Shown here piece by piece: positions 1-12,098 of a DNA stretch of 64,000 bases (the first letter of the stretch is position 1; each line of letters starts with the position of its first letter). Source of the stretch: Capitella teleta. Its lineage: Eukaryota; Annelida; Polychaeta; Capitellidae. The position numbers and the translations under genes were made by a program. Below the pieces are notes generated by a model that saw nothing but the letters and a program-made list of their open reading frames with translations, ran no database searches and was not told the origin of the DNA. The stretch lies in contig KB302615.1 in assembly GCA_000328365.1 (NCBI GenBank), positions 297,742 through 361,741 of the forward strand. The letters are read 5' to 3'.

Positions 1-101
1 CAGCTATGACACCAGAGGGCCGCCGCCAATTTTCGCGAGGTTTGAATAATTTTAGAGCCAAAATGTATGTAAATTAAAAATAACAATTGTTTTTCCTTCA
101 G

Positions 102-431
102 CAACAAAGTGGGACATGCGGATATGCACTGACGGCCACATGTGAGTGGTTTATAAAGTGTCTTTATTGGGGACCTCATAAAGCAGTGGATCAAAATAAA
201 ATAATAGGGTCACTGTTATCAGTGCTATCAGACCTTGTCACCCCAAACAGTTTCCCAATGAAGCAGGTACATTCAGAATTAATTTGAAAGCATTTTTCTC
301 ACTCAAGATTACTTATTCCGATTATTCAGGGATTAACAAGGTTTGATAATGACTATGTTCTGGGGGTCAAGTGCTGTTATTCCATTTTATTCTTATGTAC
401 ATTGCATAGGACAACTAAGAAATCTGTATAA
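102..431 (+). CDS. 3' end of an unrecognised protein-coding gene (two last exons)
   Basis: Two exons can be read in one frame. Exon 102-266 follows a pyrimidine-rich acceptor (ttttccttcag), is 55 codons long, starts QQSGTCGYAL and ends PNSFPMKQ before a gtacat donor. Exon 330-431 follows ttattcag, continues in phase 0 as GLTRFDNDYV and ends with TAA at 429-431. The peptide is helical-looking and rich in Leu, Cys and Trp, as in HEAT or other helical-repeat scaffolds, but I do not recognise the family. The gene runs in from the left edge, so only its C-terminus is present. A polyadenylation signal lies at 708-713. It converges with the GLRX3 gene. The second exon is less certain than the first. 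Confidence 0.5.
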
Positions 432-707
432 TTAATGTAAACTGTGATAATACTACAGAATATAATACTCTTGAATTGATGTTGATTGAATTTATGCTGT
501 TGAATATTTCTTTTATCTGATCAAATGTCAAGATTCCAGCCATTTGTAGAACAAATTCGTAGCAAAAGAAAACCTGTGATAAAATGATTTAATTTCAGTG
601 TGTCAATAGATATATCTTTTACACATCCATCTAATGTACTGCTTGATTGATTTATATCCCGCTTAATTTTATATTTTAGCTCTTTATAAGATATTTGAAA
701 AGTTGAA

Positions 708-713
708 AATAAA
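708..713 (+). promoter_or_regulatory. Polyadenylation signal AATAAA of the + strand gene
   Basis: AATAAA on the + strand, about 280 bp after the stop codon at 431. It is the first canonical signal after that stop and lies just before the signal of the convergent gene. Confidence 0.45.
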
Positions 714-735
714 GACTTTTCAATACTCAAGAGAA

Positions 736-741
736 TTTATT
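736..741 (-). promoter_or_regulatory. Polyadenylation signal AATAAA of GLRX3
   Basis: TTTATT on the + strand reads AATAAA on the minus strand, about 105 bp after the GLRX3 stop codon at 847. The two convergent genes have signals only about 25 bp apart, so their transcripts probably overlap at the 3' ends. Confidence 0.5.
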
Positions 742-846
742 GACATTTTTCTTATTAAGCAGACTTGTTAAGGAGGGGTGGGGGGTGTGACTAGTGAGAG
801 TGGGAAAGCTAAAGCAGTTAAACAGGTGAATGAATTAAAGAGAAGT

Positions 847-2455
847 TTACTGAGAATCCTTCAACATCTGCTCCAGTTCACCACTTTCGTTCATCTCCTG
901 AATTGAAAAAAAAAAAAAAAATGTCAATCACAAGATGTAAAAATAGCTCATCTGTACCTTCAGAATATCTAGGCCTCCGACCAACTCGCCCTTGATGTAG
1001 AGTTGAGGATACGTCGGCCAATTAGAGTATGTCTTCAAGCCCTGTCTCACCTCTTCATCTGTCAGAATATCAAAATGTCCGTACGGAATCCTGGGAAAAA
1101 CATTGTGAAACAATAGGGCTGTAATAACGATTTCGTACCCTATGGAGTCAAGGAGCGCAACGGTGGTTTTACTGAATCCGCAACGTGGGCTATCAGGATT
1201 GCCCTTCATGAAGAGCATGATTGGATCTTGGTTTGTTAATTTCTTCAAACGGTCATCTAAACTCTCAGCCGCAGGGAGCATCAATTTAAGCTCTCCACTC
1301 TCCACCATCTCCTTGACGATGTCCAGACCGCCGAGTAATTCTCCTTTGGCGTACAACTGTGGGTACGTTGGCCAATCAGAGAACTTCTTCAGACCTTGGG
1401 AAGGAAAGGAGATAGAGATATGATAACGTTGGAAATGATTTCACTGTCATTACAAGGACAAAACCCTTCCATGCAGAGAGAGTTCCACACAAATCTCACC
1501 TTGTCTGACTTCTTCATCCTGCAGAATATCAAACGAGTCAAATTTGATTCCCTGATCTTTCAAAATCTGAACGATGGTTTTGCTAAATCCTGTAAAACAC
1601 AACATGAAAGCAATACCGCATCCCGAACATTACACTCACCGCATTTCGGCTGCTCGGGTGCCCCCTTCATGAAAAGCATAACTGGGGAGCGATTAATCAG
1701 GGCTTTGAGTCGTGCGTTCAAATCTTGCTTTGGAGGGGCTACAGCAGCGGCAGCAGCAACAGGAGTACTGTGCTGCCGAATTTTCTTGTTCAGTGATGGC
1801 ACATCAGCACCGTTGACGCGGTCAGCAACTGATGCGTTCTATTGGTGGAATAAGCACAGAGAAAAATAAACACGTGACTCATATACCTTGATGAGGACAC
1901 AGGTGGGGACAGCGGTGATCTCATATTTCTTTGAGAGTTCAGGAAGAGTCTCTGCTTCAACCTGTCGGTCAAATGTTCGGAGAGGAAACTTGGTAGTGTG
2001 ATGTGAGATTTCAGTTTCTGTACCTGGATAAACTTGGTTGATGCCAAAGATAAGTCTGCAGCAAGTTCAGAAAGGACGTCTGTCACCTGATGACACTGAG
2101 GGGCCCACGCAGCAGAGAAGTGAACCACTACGAGACCACTGGAAAAGAACGAGGTGTCAAGATTCATGAAATGATATACAGTTAAATCTCGCTGAATACA
2201 GGGTGCATCTTGACTCTTGAGCCAACTCATATAGGTGCGTTATGATAATGTATCAGTGCATGACCCAGTGGAAATAAAAATCAAAACGCATCCACATATA
2301 CATGTATAACACATTCAATTCAACTAAATAATGTAATATGCAGGAATATACACAGTGATACACCTTAATACATGTACTGGATAATATAACAAAAGAAGGA
2401 GTCCACAGTATTCTGACCTACTCTGCGCCAAACATGCATCAAAATCGGCGGTCAT
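847..2455 (-). CDS. GLRX3: Glutaredoxin-3 (PICOT), complete, 8 exons
   Basis: Exons on the minus strand: 2418-2455, 2024-2138, 1887-1961, 1640-1838, 1500-1589, 1139-1394, 958-1090 and 847-897; phases agree and give 318 codons plus stop, close to the roughly 335 residues of vertebrate PICOT. Order: a thioredoxin-like domain (WAPQCHQ, single Cys), then two monothiol glutaredoxin domains, each with an intact CGFS active site, a DEEVRQGLK block and WPTYPQLY...GGLDI glutathione-binding signature. The family binds bridging 2Fe-2S clusters with glutathione, often with BOLA2, and serves cytosolic iron-sulphur trafficking. The start was chosen because [12 protein letters not shown] joins in phase to the thioredoxin exon; it is shorter than the mammalian N-terminus. 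Introns are about 48 to 280 bp. The C-terminus is [11 protein letters not shown]. Confidence 0.95.
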
Positions 2456-4376
2456 GTCATTTTGAGTGCGGAGCAGACGGGGTGTGCGTTTTGTGCAAAG
2501 TAAGCTTGAATTTGATGAGGGCCTCCTGGACCAGGAAAGAGTAACACGTGGTGAATTGAAGCAGCATGTCATTCCATCTGCTTTGTTCTCTTCATTAAAG
2601 GAATCATATTCTTTCATATTCTGACCAATGTCAGCATAAAACAAATCGGGGACCACCACACAGGTGGACTTTTGGATGGTCAATTAGGCGGGTGATCGAT
2701 GTTTATAAATGGTCCAGGCCCTTCCGCAGGATGGTTTTAAGACACCACGGCCTCCAAACCCAGTACAGGGGAAAGTCAATTTTATATTATTAGTGTTATG
2801 GTATTGGATTAGGGGTTCCAATTAAGTACCACAGGTATACTTATATGAAATGAAGACAAGGCAACACACACAGTAGCTTTATTAAACTGCAGCAACCTGC
2901 ATGTAATATGAAATGAAATAAAGACAAGACAACACATGCAGTAATTTTATTGATGGAAATAAAAAGTGATCCACTCCTTGACCTCTTCACCTTTCTGAGG
3001 CACAGTCTTGGCAGAGGCACAAATCTGACGTCACTCCATCTAAGCCTGGTCAAGGTATAGATTGAATGATCAGCCGGATTTCAAATCTCCTTCCTTCCAT
3101 TTGTAGTACAGCCCAGCAATTCTCCGCAATACCTCTTTTGACATCTTGTAACCAGAGAAAATCGTGAACTCCGTCCTTGTTCAGTTGTTTGTACCTTCTG
3201 TTGCTTCACTTTGGAGTCATATGAAATCAGTCTGCTGATTGGTCGAGGCTGCTTCGTACGGCGTTCATGATTGGCTGCTTTGGGTATGACGCATTGCTTT
3301 TCCGCGCAATGATTTCTAGAAGATTCAAAGAATCTTATCCTAATCAAAAATTCTAAGAAAAGCGGGCAAAAATATCGGACCGTGGCAAAAAATAAGGCGT
3401 GGCGGTGCCACTGTCAAATGTTTGAAGTCAAGGGACTGCAGCCATAATGGCCTGCGAAAGGGCCTGTGGTCACTAACGCAGGTTTTTACTGTATCAATGC
3501 AGCCTACAAACTTCATACTGAATGTCAAGGTAAAGAAAAAGAAAGTAGCTTGGCATCGGGTCTAGTAGTAGTACTAGTAGTAGTAATTGAAGCTAAAGCG
3601 GGTGTGCACAAGATATGCCACATGGAACAGCCACCTCTGCAAGATGATAACACATTTTGGGTAGTGGCTGACTAGCTCGCTAATATGATATTTGGAGGTC
3701 CGGGTTAATACGGCAAGTGAACCTACTAACTGATACAGCTGAATGACATTCACCTTATAATAAATAAATCACTTCCACCGAGAAGGTGGACGATAATGTA
3801 AGTTATTGGGAATGATCAGTACATTTCATGAAGCTGGTGCGGTCACGTTGAATATTGTACATCAATATACCTGGCATTGTCAGTCAGTATTTTGTCAAAA
3901 GCATCCTTGTCGCTAATCGTTGAAATTTTAGACGTCATTCTTGATATTTTCCTTGAATGAAATGATTCAAAGGATGAAGTAAGTTTTTTTATACTCAAAA
4001 GGATTTTCAGTCGGACGAAACTTTCCACTTCAACTTCGCGAAAAATTCAGAGAAATTATCATCCAAATGGTTCAATATGTCTCTCATTGTCAGTTAATAT
4101 AGATGCTCGTGAATGTAATATATTATGGTTCCTTTTGGTTGAAGTGTCATTCTGTTTTATTATTTTTTTTATTTTATTATGGCAGTAGTTGAGAATAGCA
4201 CAGCCAGGTGCGTTATGATTACCAAAGAATTTTGAGTCTGGAGACAAGTATAACAGCCATTGGCCCCCATTCAGCCATTGTGTTCAATAAAAGCGACCAG
4301 CAGCGCCACTCGCGCAGTGCCTGATTTTGTCAGCTTGGGTTGAACGCTCTGTTAGCTTCAGAGAACGGTAGACACA
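2456..4376. other. Intergenic stretch with a short direct repeat
   Basis: No exon chain was found between GLRX3 and the SINE. Two similar blocks of about 40 bp at about 2847-2885 and 2913-2950 (ATGAAATGAAGACAAGGCAA and a relative with AAATAAAGACAAGACAACAC) form a diverged direct repeat. The short open frames here have no recognisable domain. Confidence 0.4.
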
Positions 4377-4744
4377 GTTTAGTTAACGCTATGGCACAGA
4401 ATAGCTTAGTTAATATGCGGTAGTATGCCGACTATGGGGGTCGAGGTCCTGGATTCGAGACCCGATCATGCCACAGGTGTTATGATTGTGAATTATAATT
4501 GTAATTCGTTATAATTGCAATACTTCTGTGACTCTGCAGTGCTGCCCAACTGCATAACAAGTGCTGTGTACAATTAAGTGTCTTTGGTGGTATGCAGGAT
4601 AAAGAACCCTTGGGATTTATCGATAAGAGTAGAGTGAAACCCTGGTCTCGGGCCTTCTGTTCTGGCGCCCGTATGCTCCGAATGGTTTGGGTAGAGCCGT
4701 AAAACCCATCAAGTCATGTTATCATGTCATGTTTAGTTAACGCT
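4377..4744 (+). mobile_element. tRNA-derived SINE with 14-bp target site duplication
   Basis: The body spans 4391-4730. It opens with a tRNA-like head that has a degenerate A box (ATAGCTTAGTTAAT) and a clear B box (GATTCGAGACC), followed by a unique core and a short ATCATGTCATG-like tail. The 14-bp GTTTAGTTAACGCT flanks it exactly at 4377-4390 and 4731-4744, which is the hallmark of LINE-driven insertion. Relatives of the same core occur on the minus strand at 27780-27900, 28138-28320 and 41085-41830. Its transcription would be by Pol III from the internal boxes. Confidence 0.85.
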
Positions 4745-5602
4745 CGAGTTGACCATTTTTTTATAATTATTTTGAAGATTTGCGCTAAGGGTCGATCAAA
4801 AGATTGGCGGCGTTGACAAGTCTGTGCTTTTTCCTTTGTAATTTCCATTGGTTGGCTAGGTTGGCTCACCTAAATCAAAGTTGACACGTTGCCATTACAA
4901 CATACCAGCATAACCCAGTAGAGGGAAACACACTTTTTTAGTGGCAGAGTGATAGTACTGAATGCCTTTGACGCATTACTAATTAATTTTTGTTTGATTG
5001 AATAAAAAATTATTATTAAAATTGTTATTATTATTAAATTATTATTAGATAAAGGTGCACTATATGGCAGTGCATTGTCACATTCGATCGACCTGAATTG
5101 AAATTGGTTGAGAAAGTGACATAGTATGTATCAAGGACGTACATGTATAAAATAATTGCGTTTTATGCTATATTTTTTGTCAAAATTTCTGGCGAGAAAT
5201 AATATATTTTGGCAAGTAAAAATTCTGTTATCATAAGTAACAAACGTACAAATTTGCAGTGGCAGTTGGGAGGTCCTTGACTTAAATAAGGCTTGACCGA
5301 TTGGAGTCTTTGAGTATTTTCCCATTTTTAAGGTTTTAAATTAAATAACATTTTTTTTTACTCACTGCATGGTTTGGCGGTTAACTAAGTCATTGTAAGC
5401 GTGTTACCTCCAACCGAGCAGAGGTAGTGGAGTTATGTTCCACAGCTGACCTCTCTACATGATATTGATGTGCTAATCAACTGCATTCTCATAGGCACGG
5501 TCAACGCAGGCTTGCATTGGGTACCTTCATGCTTTGAAATAAGAGCCTTCCTCTTGAAACTTCTTTTCTTTTTGCTCTTGGCTGCAATTATTTTGTTCAC
5601 AG
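4745..5602. other. Gap before the RAP80-like gene
   Basis: AT-rich sequence without a supported exon. Upstream exons of the RAP80-like gene could lie here, because its first recognised exon starts right after a splice acceptor, but I could not find a ubiquitin-interacting motif in any frame. Confidence 0.3.
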
Positions 5603-8600
5603 ATGAAACCAAACGAATCTGATAGTTCAACATCAGACACAATTGAAATGAACGATGAAACACAACCATTAAGGTCTGATCTCCCAGGCTAAACTGCAGT
5701 TCCGCAACTCGCTTCCTCTTATTTCAGCCCTGTGTACGGATCAGTTCAACTGAAGTTCTGCATGTTTGCTGATGGTTGGTCCAGAGATTGCGTCACAGGA
5801 GATTTATCTCCTACAAAGCTCTTGCAGAAGAGACGTTGCTTCAAGGATCTCCGCCCAGCTTTCCACACCACAGATCCAAAAGAGAGAATCGCACAAGCCG
5901 CTCGGAATCTGCACAACTTCAAACAGTTCTCTGCTCTGCTGCATGAAGCTCAGGACGCGGTGCTGAAGCGTGTTCCATGGGGAAATCCAGTGGCAGTGGG
6001 GCGGCACATGAGTCGAACTATTGATCATAGAACGCGCGGGATGAAGTCACCGATACCTGTTAAGGAGGAGAGTGATGAAGAAGAAAATAATGACAAAGAG
6101 ATAAAAGGAAAGAGAAATGGGACGCCCCTCAAGTTGGAAAGTGAGAACTCAAAGAAACCGCGTCGTGCTATACTAGCAACTGAAACGCAAGATTTAAAGC
6201 TGGACCTCAAAGACTCACAAGCAGAGAGCATTCCTGAAACGCAGATGTTGGTTGAGGAGGCACGGCCGGTGGAGAAGGGCGTTGCTAGGAAACGGAAGGT
6301 CCAACAACTGCAGATGTTGCAGTCTCTGTTTAGCACAGAATCTTCAGATGAACATGAGGAGTTTGTTAGTCTTGCTGTGAAACGGAAACGGAAAACAAAG
6401 TCAAGAGAGAGTCCATTAAAAGAAGTAAATAAGAATCTTAATAGAGATATTTTGCAAGCAAAAAACAAAGAAGAGAAATCAGTGATTATTGTCCTTGATG
6501 ACGGGGGAACTCCAGAGAATGATCACGATCCACAAGAGGTCAAAGAGGTCAAAGAGGTCAAACAGCCAGACTCAGAGGTCAAATCAGAGGAGGCAGTGTC
6601 CACGATGATCGCCCATCAATCGAGTGAAGAACTTCCAACTTTTCCAACTTCTCCGATCCCTAGGAGAAAGACATCAAGGTTATCTCGGAAGCCCAGGAGG
6701 GTCAAAGTGAAGTCCATAGATGAACAGGTTCACTGACGCTCTCTCCTTATTTTAAACATTTTTTTTTTCATTTACTTTGTAGGAAGTGTCGTGTCCATTG
6801 TGTGATGAAATGTTTCAAGTGGATTTAATCCAACGTCATGCTGCTGATTGTGACGGCAAATCTATTCCCTCGCCGTCAACAGATTCATGGTTTGCGCATT
6901 TATTCCTTCAAGTTTGATTATTTCATTGAAATATTAATTTTTTTTTCCAGTCTCATTCCTGAACCATCAGCAGCTGTCTCTACTTCTTGTAAGGGTTTTT
7001 TAAATACTAATTTTTCATAATTTTTGTCTTCTTCCATTACTTCCACGCCAGGTGGTTCTCCAACGCAGAAAACAAAATCACCCGGGTAAGTGAGACATCC
7101 GTCCTCATCCCCCTCCCCGACCTCCCTTCTCCAATGATTTTTGTTCTCTCTCTTTTCAGTCGGCCGAGTTCTTCAAATTCTATTTCTGAATTACCGCTGG
7201 AACCAAAGACAGACAAGTTTGTTCTTCTAAACCATCTGATTGCATCATTATTGAATATTTCTTGCAGTTCTCAGCTCCAGTGTCCAATGTGTCATCAAGA
7301 AATTGCCGGCGAGAATTATGAGAAACACGTGATGTCATGCGTTGACGAATCAGAGATGAAATACGAAGAGAGCCAAGGTCAGAAATCGTGAAAGGTTCAT
7401 TTGTGAAAGATTAATCAAGGATTTTCATGACATTGAGGGAGATCTAAGCGGGAATTTTATGTATGGACACTCAGAAGTGTCACATTATTTTTGAGAATAA
7501 TAGGAGAACATTTCATTTTTAATCATTTGATATAAATTCATCATTCACTCACTCTGTACTCATTTTTAAATGCACTGAATTTTCGTTATGGTAAATTCTT
7601 TTGACCAGAAGGCGTGCTTACTATATAATACTGTAAGGTACGTCAGGCTTCTCAGTTCTTATTATATTGATTACTGTTTGAATATTCTTATACAATCACT
7701 TGAACAGATTTATCAATGTAATTACTGCTTTTGCGAATTACTATTCGTTTGACACACAGCATTACATCCAGTTTTAATTTGTCGCCTGCTGTGAATGAGA
7801 TGGCTACCATATAGTCTCAGTTAAACACACAGTGCGAGAAGGCAGAGGCGGAGTGTATGTCAGTTTTACTTCAAATAAAAAGCGCACTCTACACACTGCA
7901 CCTTTTAGACCCATGCGAAGCACATGGCCCATGGTTATGTAATCATTGAAGAACCCCCATGATCCCATGTGGTGGAGGTTTAATCAAAGATACTTCGTAT
8001 CTATGCTTCCATGCTTGGCATTTTATTTACACCATCAGACTTTTATCACACCTGGCCGTCACGTTTGGCACTACTCCTTTTCCTGAAGCAAGTTGATTAT
8101 TATTATTACTGCCAATGCTAGCACATCGTTTAAATGTATAACAACTTTGTGCATATACTGCCTTTTACTTGATTTTCATTTTAACGGTCAAAGGGAGTGA
8201 GCACTGTGCTTGCTGCTGAAATTAGCTTGGCGCTATTGCCCATTTATACAAGAAGACCTGGTTCGAATCAGGCAGGGTCCACGGTTATTAGAGATTGTTG
8301 TGTTCAACCAAGACTACACAGTAATTACATCATTTGATAAATCACACTGTAATACAGTAATTGAATTATTTGATAAGTCATGCTGTAATACAATGATTAA
8401 ATTATTTGATAATAAATTCAATTACTGTATCACACTGTAATACAGTAATTGAATTATTTGATAAGTCATGCTGTAATACAATGATTACATTATTTGATAA
8501 ATCACACTGTAATACAATAATTACATTATTTGATAAATCATGCTGTAATACAATAATTACATTATTTGAGAAATCACACTGTAATACAATAATTACATTA

Positions 8601-9090
8601 TTTGATAAATCATGCTGTAATACAATAATTACATTATTTGAGAAATCACACTGTTGCCTGAACAAAAAGTTGGTTTGGATGGTCAGTTATTTTCTTCTTA
8701 GCTTCTCTAACGGGGGAGATTTCCATGGATTGTATTTCCACTTAATTCCACGGAATAGTTGTCTGTGGTATTTTCACTCTGTGCATCTATTGCACAAGGC
8801 CCTTTATGACTGACATGTATATGCTTTAAAGCATGGATATAATGTTTAGTATCTTAATTATCACAGAATTTTAGCCCTGCAGAAATTTCCTCTTTACAGT
8901 ATTTTACCGTATGATGTTGTTTTACAAATATTTTACCATAAGATTTTGATTTTTCTTGATCATTGGATAATTATCAATATTTCGCACTCATTGTTATGTT
9001 ATTTCAGATAATAAAAGAGGAAGAAGCAGGAGGAATCCAGAAGAAGGGCATCATCTACGAGGAAAAACGTCAAGAAAAAGACGATTGTGA
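5603..9090 (+). CDS. UIMC1: RAP80/UIMC1-like protein with SIM and two UBZ zinc fingers, 8 exons
   Basis: Exons 5603-5673, 5728-6727, 6783-6889, 6951-6988, 7052-7085, 7160-7216, 7268-7377 and 9008-9090 join in phase to 499 codons plus stop. The large exon has an acidic and basic low-complexity region, a SUMO-interacting-type core (SVIIVLDDGG, near residue 274) and a VKEVKEVK repeat. Next come a UBZ-like finger SCPLCDEMF...RHAADCDG and a second finger CPMCHQ...KHVMSC, then a basic tail ending KTSRKRRL. Mammalian RAP80 has the same order (SIM, central Abraxas-binding part, SCPLCDQCF finger, second finger, RGRRRKF tail) and brings the BRCA1-A complex to ubiquitin at DNA breaks. A block ending WGNPV weakly resembles its Abraxas-interacting region. 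The tandem UIMs of RAP80 are not seen; they may lie on upstream exons, so the ATG at 5603 may not be the true start. The last intron (1.6 kb) holds a minisatellite. Confidence 0.65.
8318..8656. repeat. Minisatellite, 36-bp unit in 72-bp pairs, in the RAP80-like last intron
   Basis: A 36-bp unit ATTATTTGATAAATCAYRCT...ACAATAATTAC is repeated about nine times. Units with CACACTG and CATGCTG alternate, giving a 72-bp higher-order period. One unit near 8406-8430 is rearranged and partly inverted. The period is a multiple of three, so frames stay open on both strands without being genes. Confidence 0.9.
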
Positions 9091-9189
9091 TCAAATTAGT
9101 TGTTGTGCAGCTTCATAATTGTTGAAATATCTGCTGTTATTTCTGATTTTGTTTGGACGCTTCTTTTTGGAGAAATTTATTAGATTTCC

Positions 9190-9195
9190 AATAAA
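9190..9195 (+). promoter_or_regulatory. Polyadenylation signal of the RAP80-like gene
   Basis: CCAATAAAACA lies about 100 bp after the TGA at 9088-9090 and is the first AATAAA after it. Confidence 0.6.
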
Positions 9196-9409
9196 ACATT
9201 TATTCAAATTTTTTTTGAGCCATAAATTTTATTGGGGTGAAATCACAAAATTACCACTTTCACATTAAAAGGGGTTATATTATTCTTTAGACATATGTGT
9301 CATAATTGTAATGGCTACATGTAGTATTGCTTAAATTACCCTGTATGGTATATACGAAGAGTAGCATCAACGATTATAAAATGGTGAAATTTCTGAAAGG
9401 ATAAATTTG

Positions 9410-11696
9410 TTGCACGCCGTCTGGTGTCGAGCGAGACATATATCCGCGATGCCATGGTAGGCCTATCTATAAGGACCATGTTTTTACGGTATTTTTTAAC
9501 CTTGAAAAGGCTTACGATACCACACGAAAGGAGGGAATTCTACGCGACCTCCATTATATAGAACTATAGAGGCAGACTGCCGGTTTATATACGCAGCTTC
9601 CTGTCAAACCGACATTTTAGAGTACGTGTCGGATCGAGCATGTCCGATCCACACGAACAGAAGATGGGTGTGCCACAAGGCAGCATCCTATCCCCGACAA
9701 TATTCATAATAAAAAAATAATAGCATAAGTAAGATAGTTCCACAAAATATACACCGAACCCTTTTCGTCGACGACTTCACCATTATTTTCCAAAACTATA
9801 ATGATACATTTTTGTAGCCAAAGGAACATACATGAGGAACCTATCTTAACATTAAATGGACAGCCTATACCCTTGGTGGACCAAGCCAAAGTTTTAGGAG
9901 TATGGTTTGACAAGAAGCTGAATTTTAAATATCACATCGGATATGTGCTTAACAAATGTCAAAAATCGCTAAATCTTTTACGAACATTTCGAACATTTCA
10001 GTTGGGGTGCGGATCGGAAAACGCTCTTACAACTCTTCCGATCCATGATTCGATCTACAATAGATTACGGATCCGTAGTCTATACAGCTCGGCTCGCCCT
10101 TCATATTTTAAGCGACTTGGAGTTGTTCAGAATGGAGCTCTGAGGACTTGCCTCGGAGCATTCCGAACTTCCCCCATAAGCTCTCTACATTTAGAATCCG
10201 AAAAACAGCCGATACACCTCCGGCGGCTTCAGCTTTCGCTGAACTACATAGCGAAACTGAAAAACGACCCCGGATCGTTTTTAACTATGACAAGCGTCAT
10301 TTTTATACAAGCAAGCCGTCCTTCATTAGGCCTCTGCTATACAAAACAGAGGAGGCACGGGAGTCAATAATAACTGCTCCAGTAGCTCCTTTTAATATAT
10401 CAGATATTTCTCCCTTGAAATTGAGACCTCCAGAGGTGGATACTTCAATATCGAGATTTTTAAAGGACCAACATGGGGCACTGTTTTTACAACAGGAATT
10501 TTACAATTTAATTGGAAAATACCCAGGCATCAGTATATACACTAATGGGTCAAAACGCTGTTGCATGCGCTTTTACATGCAGCACATATCAAATGCAGTT
10601 TGGGCTGCCAGCTCAAATGTCGATTTACACGGCAGATCTGATAGCTATCGAACAAGCGCTCATTTTTATCGAGACTGCGAAGGACGACGATCAGTTCAAT
10701 ATTTGTTCTTATTCTCTTTCCAGTCTCAGTGCACTTTCTTACTTTGATATCACGCACCCCTATTTATTGTCCATTTTAAAGAAGCACAACAATCTAGTCA
10801 AAAGGGCAAACTGGTGGTTTTTATATTGTGTCCCAGCCACGTGGGTATTTTTGGGAACGAGGTGACCGACAGGCTAGCCAAACAGACCTTGGTGATGCCT
10901 GTCACTGAGCTTTTTCTCCAACACGTGCACTTCGATTTTAATCTCCCATCCGCTCGTTTGTCAAATCGCTTTGGCAGAGCGAGTGGAATGAGGAGATTCG
11001 TAATGAATTATACAGTGTCCAGCCGGTCATTTCCGGATGGAACAAAGGTATACAAAATATAGACGTGAGAATATTGTGCTGGCCCGTGCCCGCCTATCGG
11101 GCACTCACATCTCACGCACGCTATCTCCTGCGCGCAGGGAGGTGGCTCCATTCTGCATCCCCTGCCAGAGTCCCTTAACAGTTAAACACATTTTATTAGA
11201 TTGTATTGATTTTGAAGTATCTCGTAGAAGATATTTTAACGCTTCCTCAATAAGGCAACCTTTTGAGGACACTCTTTCCTCAAAATATTTACTATACCTA
11301 AAAGAGATAGGACTATTTTACCGATTTTAACAAAACATCTTGTTCTTTCTTTCGTTCATTTTGCGTGAAAGGCTACCAGGCGGCGTCCTCTCGCATTATG
11401 ACCGATTAGAGCAACGAGAATCTATTAGTCACATATAGTCATTTCAAGTTCATCTTATTGTCTGTGATTCTTCCTAGCTTTAAGCCTTGCCTTTAAATGA
11501 AATTGTGTCACAAAGTTTGTGTCTCATAATTGGATTTTACGAGATACTTTTATCCTCCTTGTGACTACAATTCTTATATATTCCTATTCTTCGATGGAAA
11601 GCCATGCCTTTATTTGATCCAAACATGTTTGGCACCGTATAACACTCACTATAGTGTTGGTGTGCCGTAAAACAACAATTTCCTTCCTTCCTTCCT
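9410..11696 (+). mobile_element. 5'-truncated LINE, I-group type, with RT and RNase H (decayed)
   Basis: Conceptual translation on the + strand gives, in order: FNLEKAYDTT, GVPQGSILSPT and FVDDFTIIF of reverse transcriptase (9500-9800), a thumb and connection region (9800-10400), an RNase H domain with TADLIAIEQALIFIETAKDD and HVGIFGNEVTDRLAKQ (about 10520-10900), and a C-terminal zinc-knuckle block CIPCQ...LTVKHILLDC (11150-11215). These pieces lie in different frames with several breaks, so it is dead. The 3' end GTGTGCCGTAAAACAACAA followed by a TTCC repeat near 11670-11696 looks like an authentic LINE tail. An RT plus RNase H order is typical of the I/Nimb/LOA groups. The 5' half, including any endonuclease, is missing. 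Confidence 0.85.
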
Positions 11697-12098
11697 TGAC
11701 GTCACTCTCACTCATCACGATCAGCAACTCAAGACCAAATTCTATTACAAACCCACGGCCAGTCATAATTACCTCCTCTACGACTTCTTCCACCCAACAA
11801 AATGCAAGAACTCATTCCTTACTATCACATCCTTTGTCTAAGGAAGTTGACCACCAGTGATACAGATTTCAAAACGAGCAGTGATCAAATGATATCCTTC
11901 TTTCGAAACCAAGGCTACCCCCAACAGTACTACAACAAGCAATGTCCAAGACCTGAACCCAAGCGCAAGTTTCCATTCTCAATTGACAAAGCAACACATC
12001 CCCCAGTGATCATAAGATTCTATGTCCCAATTAACATTTTGGTAAAACAGGGGCCATTCGATCAATGATGCAACAGCTTCAGTCCTCCGCCATTGCAC
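11697..12098 (+). mobile_element. Penelope-like element fragment (RT C-terminal part and 3' end)
   Basis: Translation shows KTKFYYKPTASHNYLLYDFF and HPTKCKNS, a conserved block after the RT palm in Penelope-like elements (the family form is LDVTV...KPTDSHNYLLYDSSHP). It ends with a terminal block (12066-12098, CTTCAGTCCTCCGCCATTGC) that recurs at two other places in the window. It starts right after the LINE tail. It is a short broken fragment. Confidence 0.7.

Noticed and set aside
1142-1869. Plus-strand frames of 93 and 157 codons
   Set aside because: They lie opposite the GLRX3 exons and introns and have no domain.
8402-8813. Repeat-encoded proteins on both strands in the RAP80-like intron
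   Set aside because: The 36-bp unit keeps all frames open; the sequence lies inside an intron whose flanking exons join in phase.
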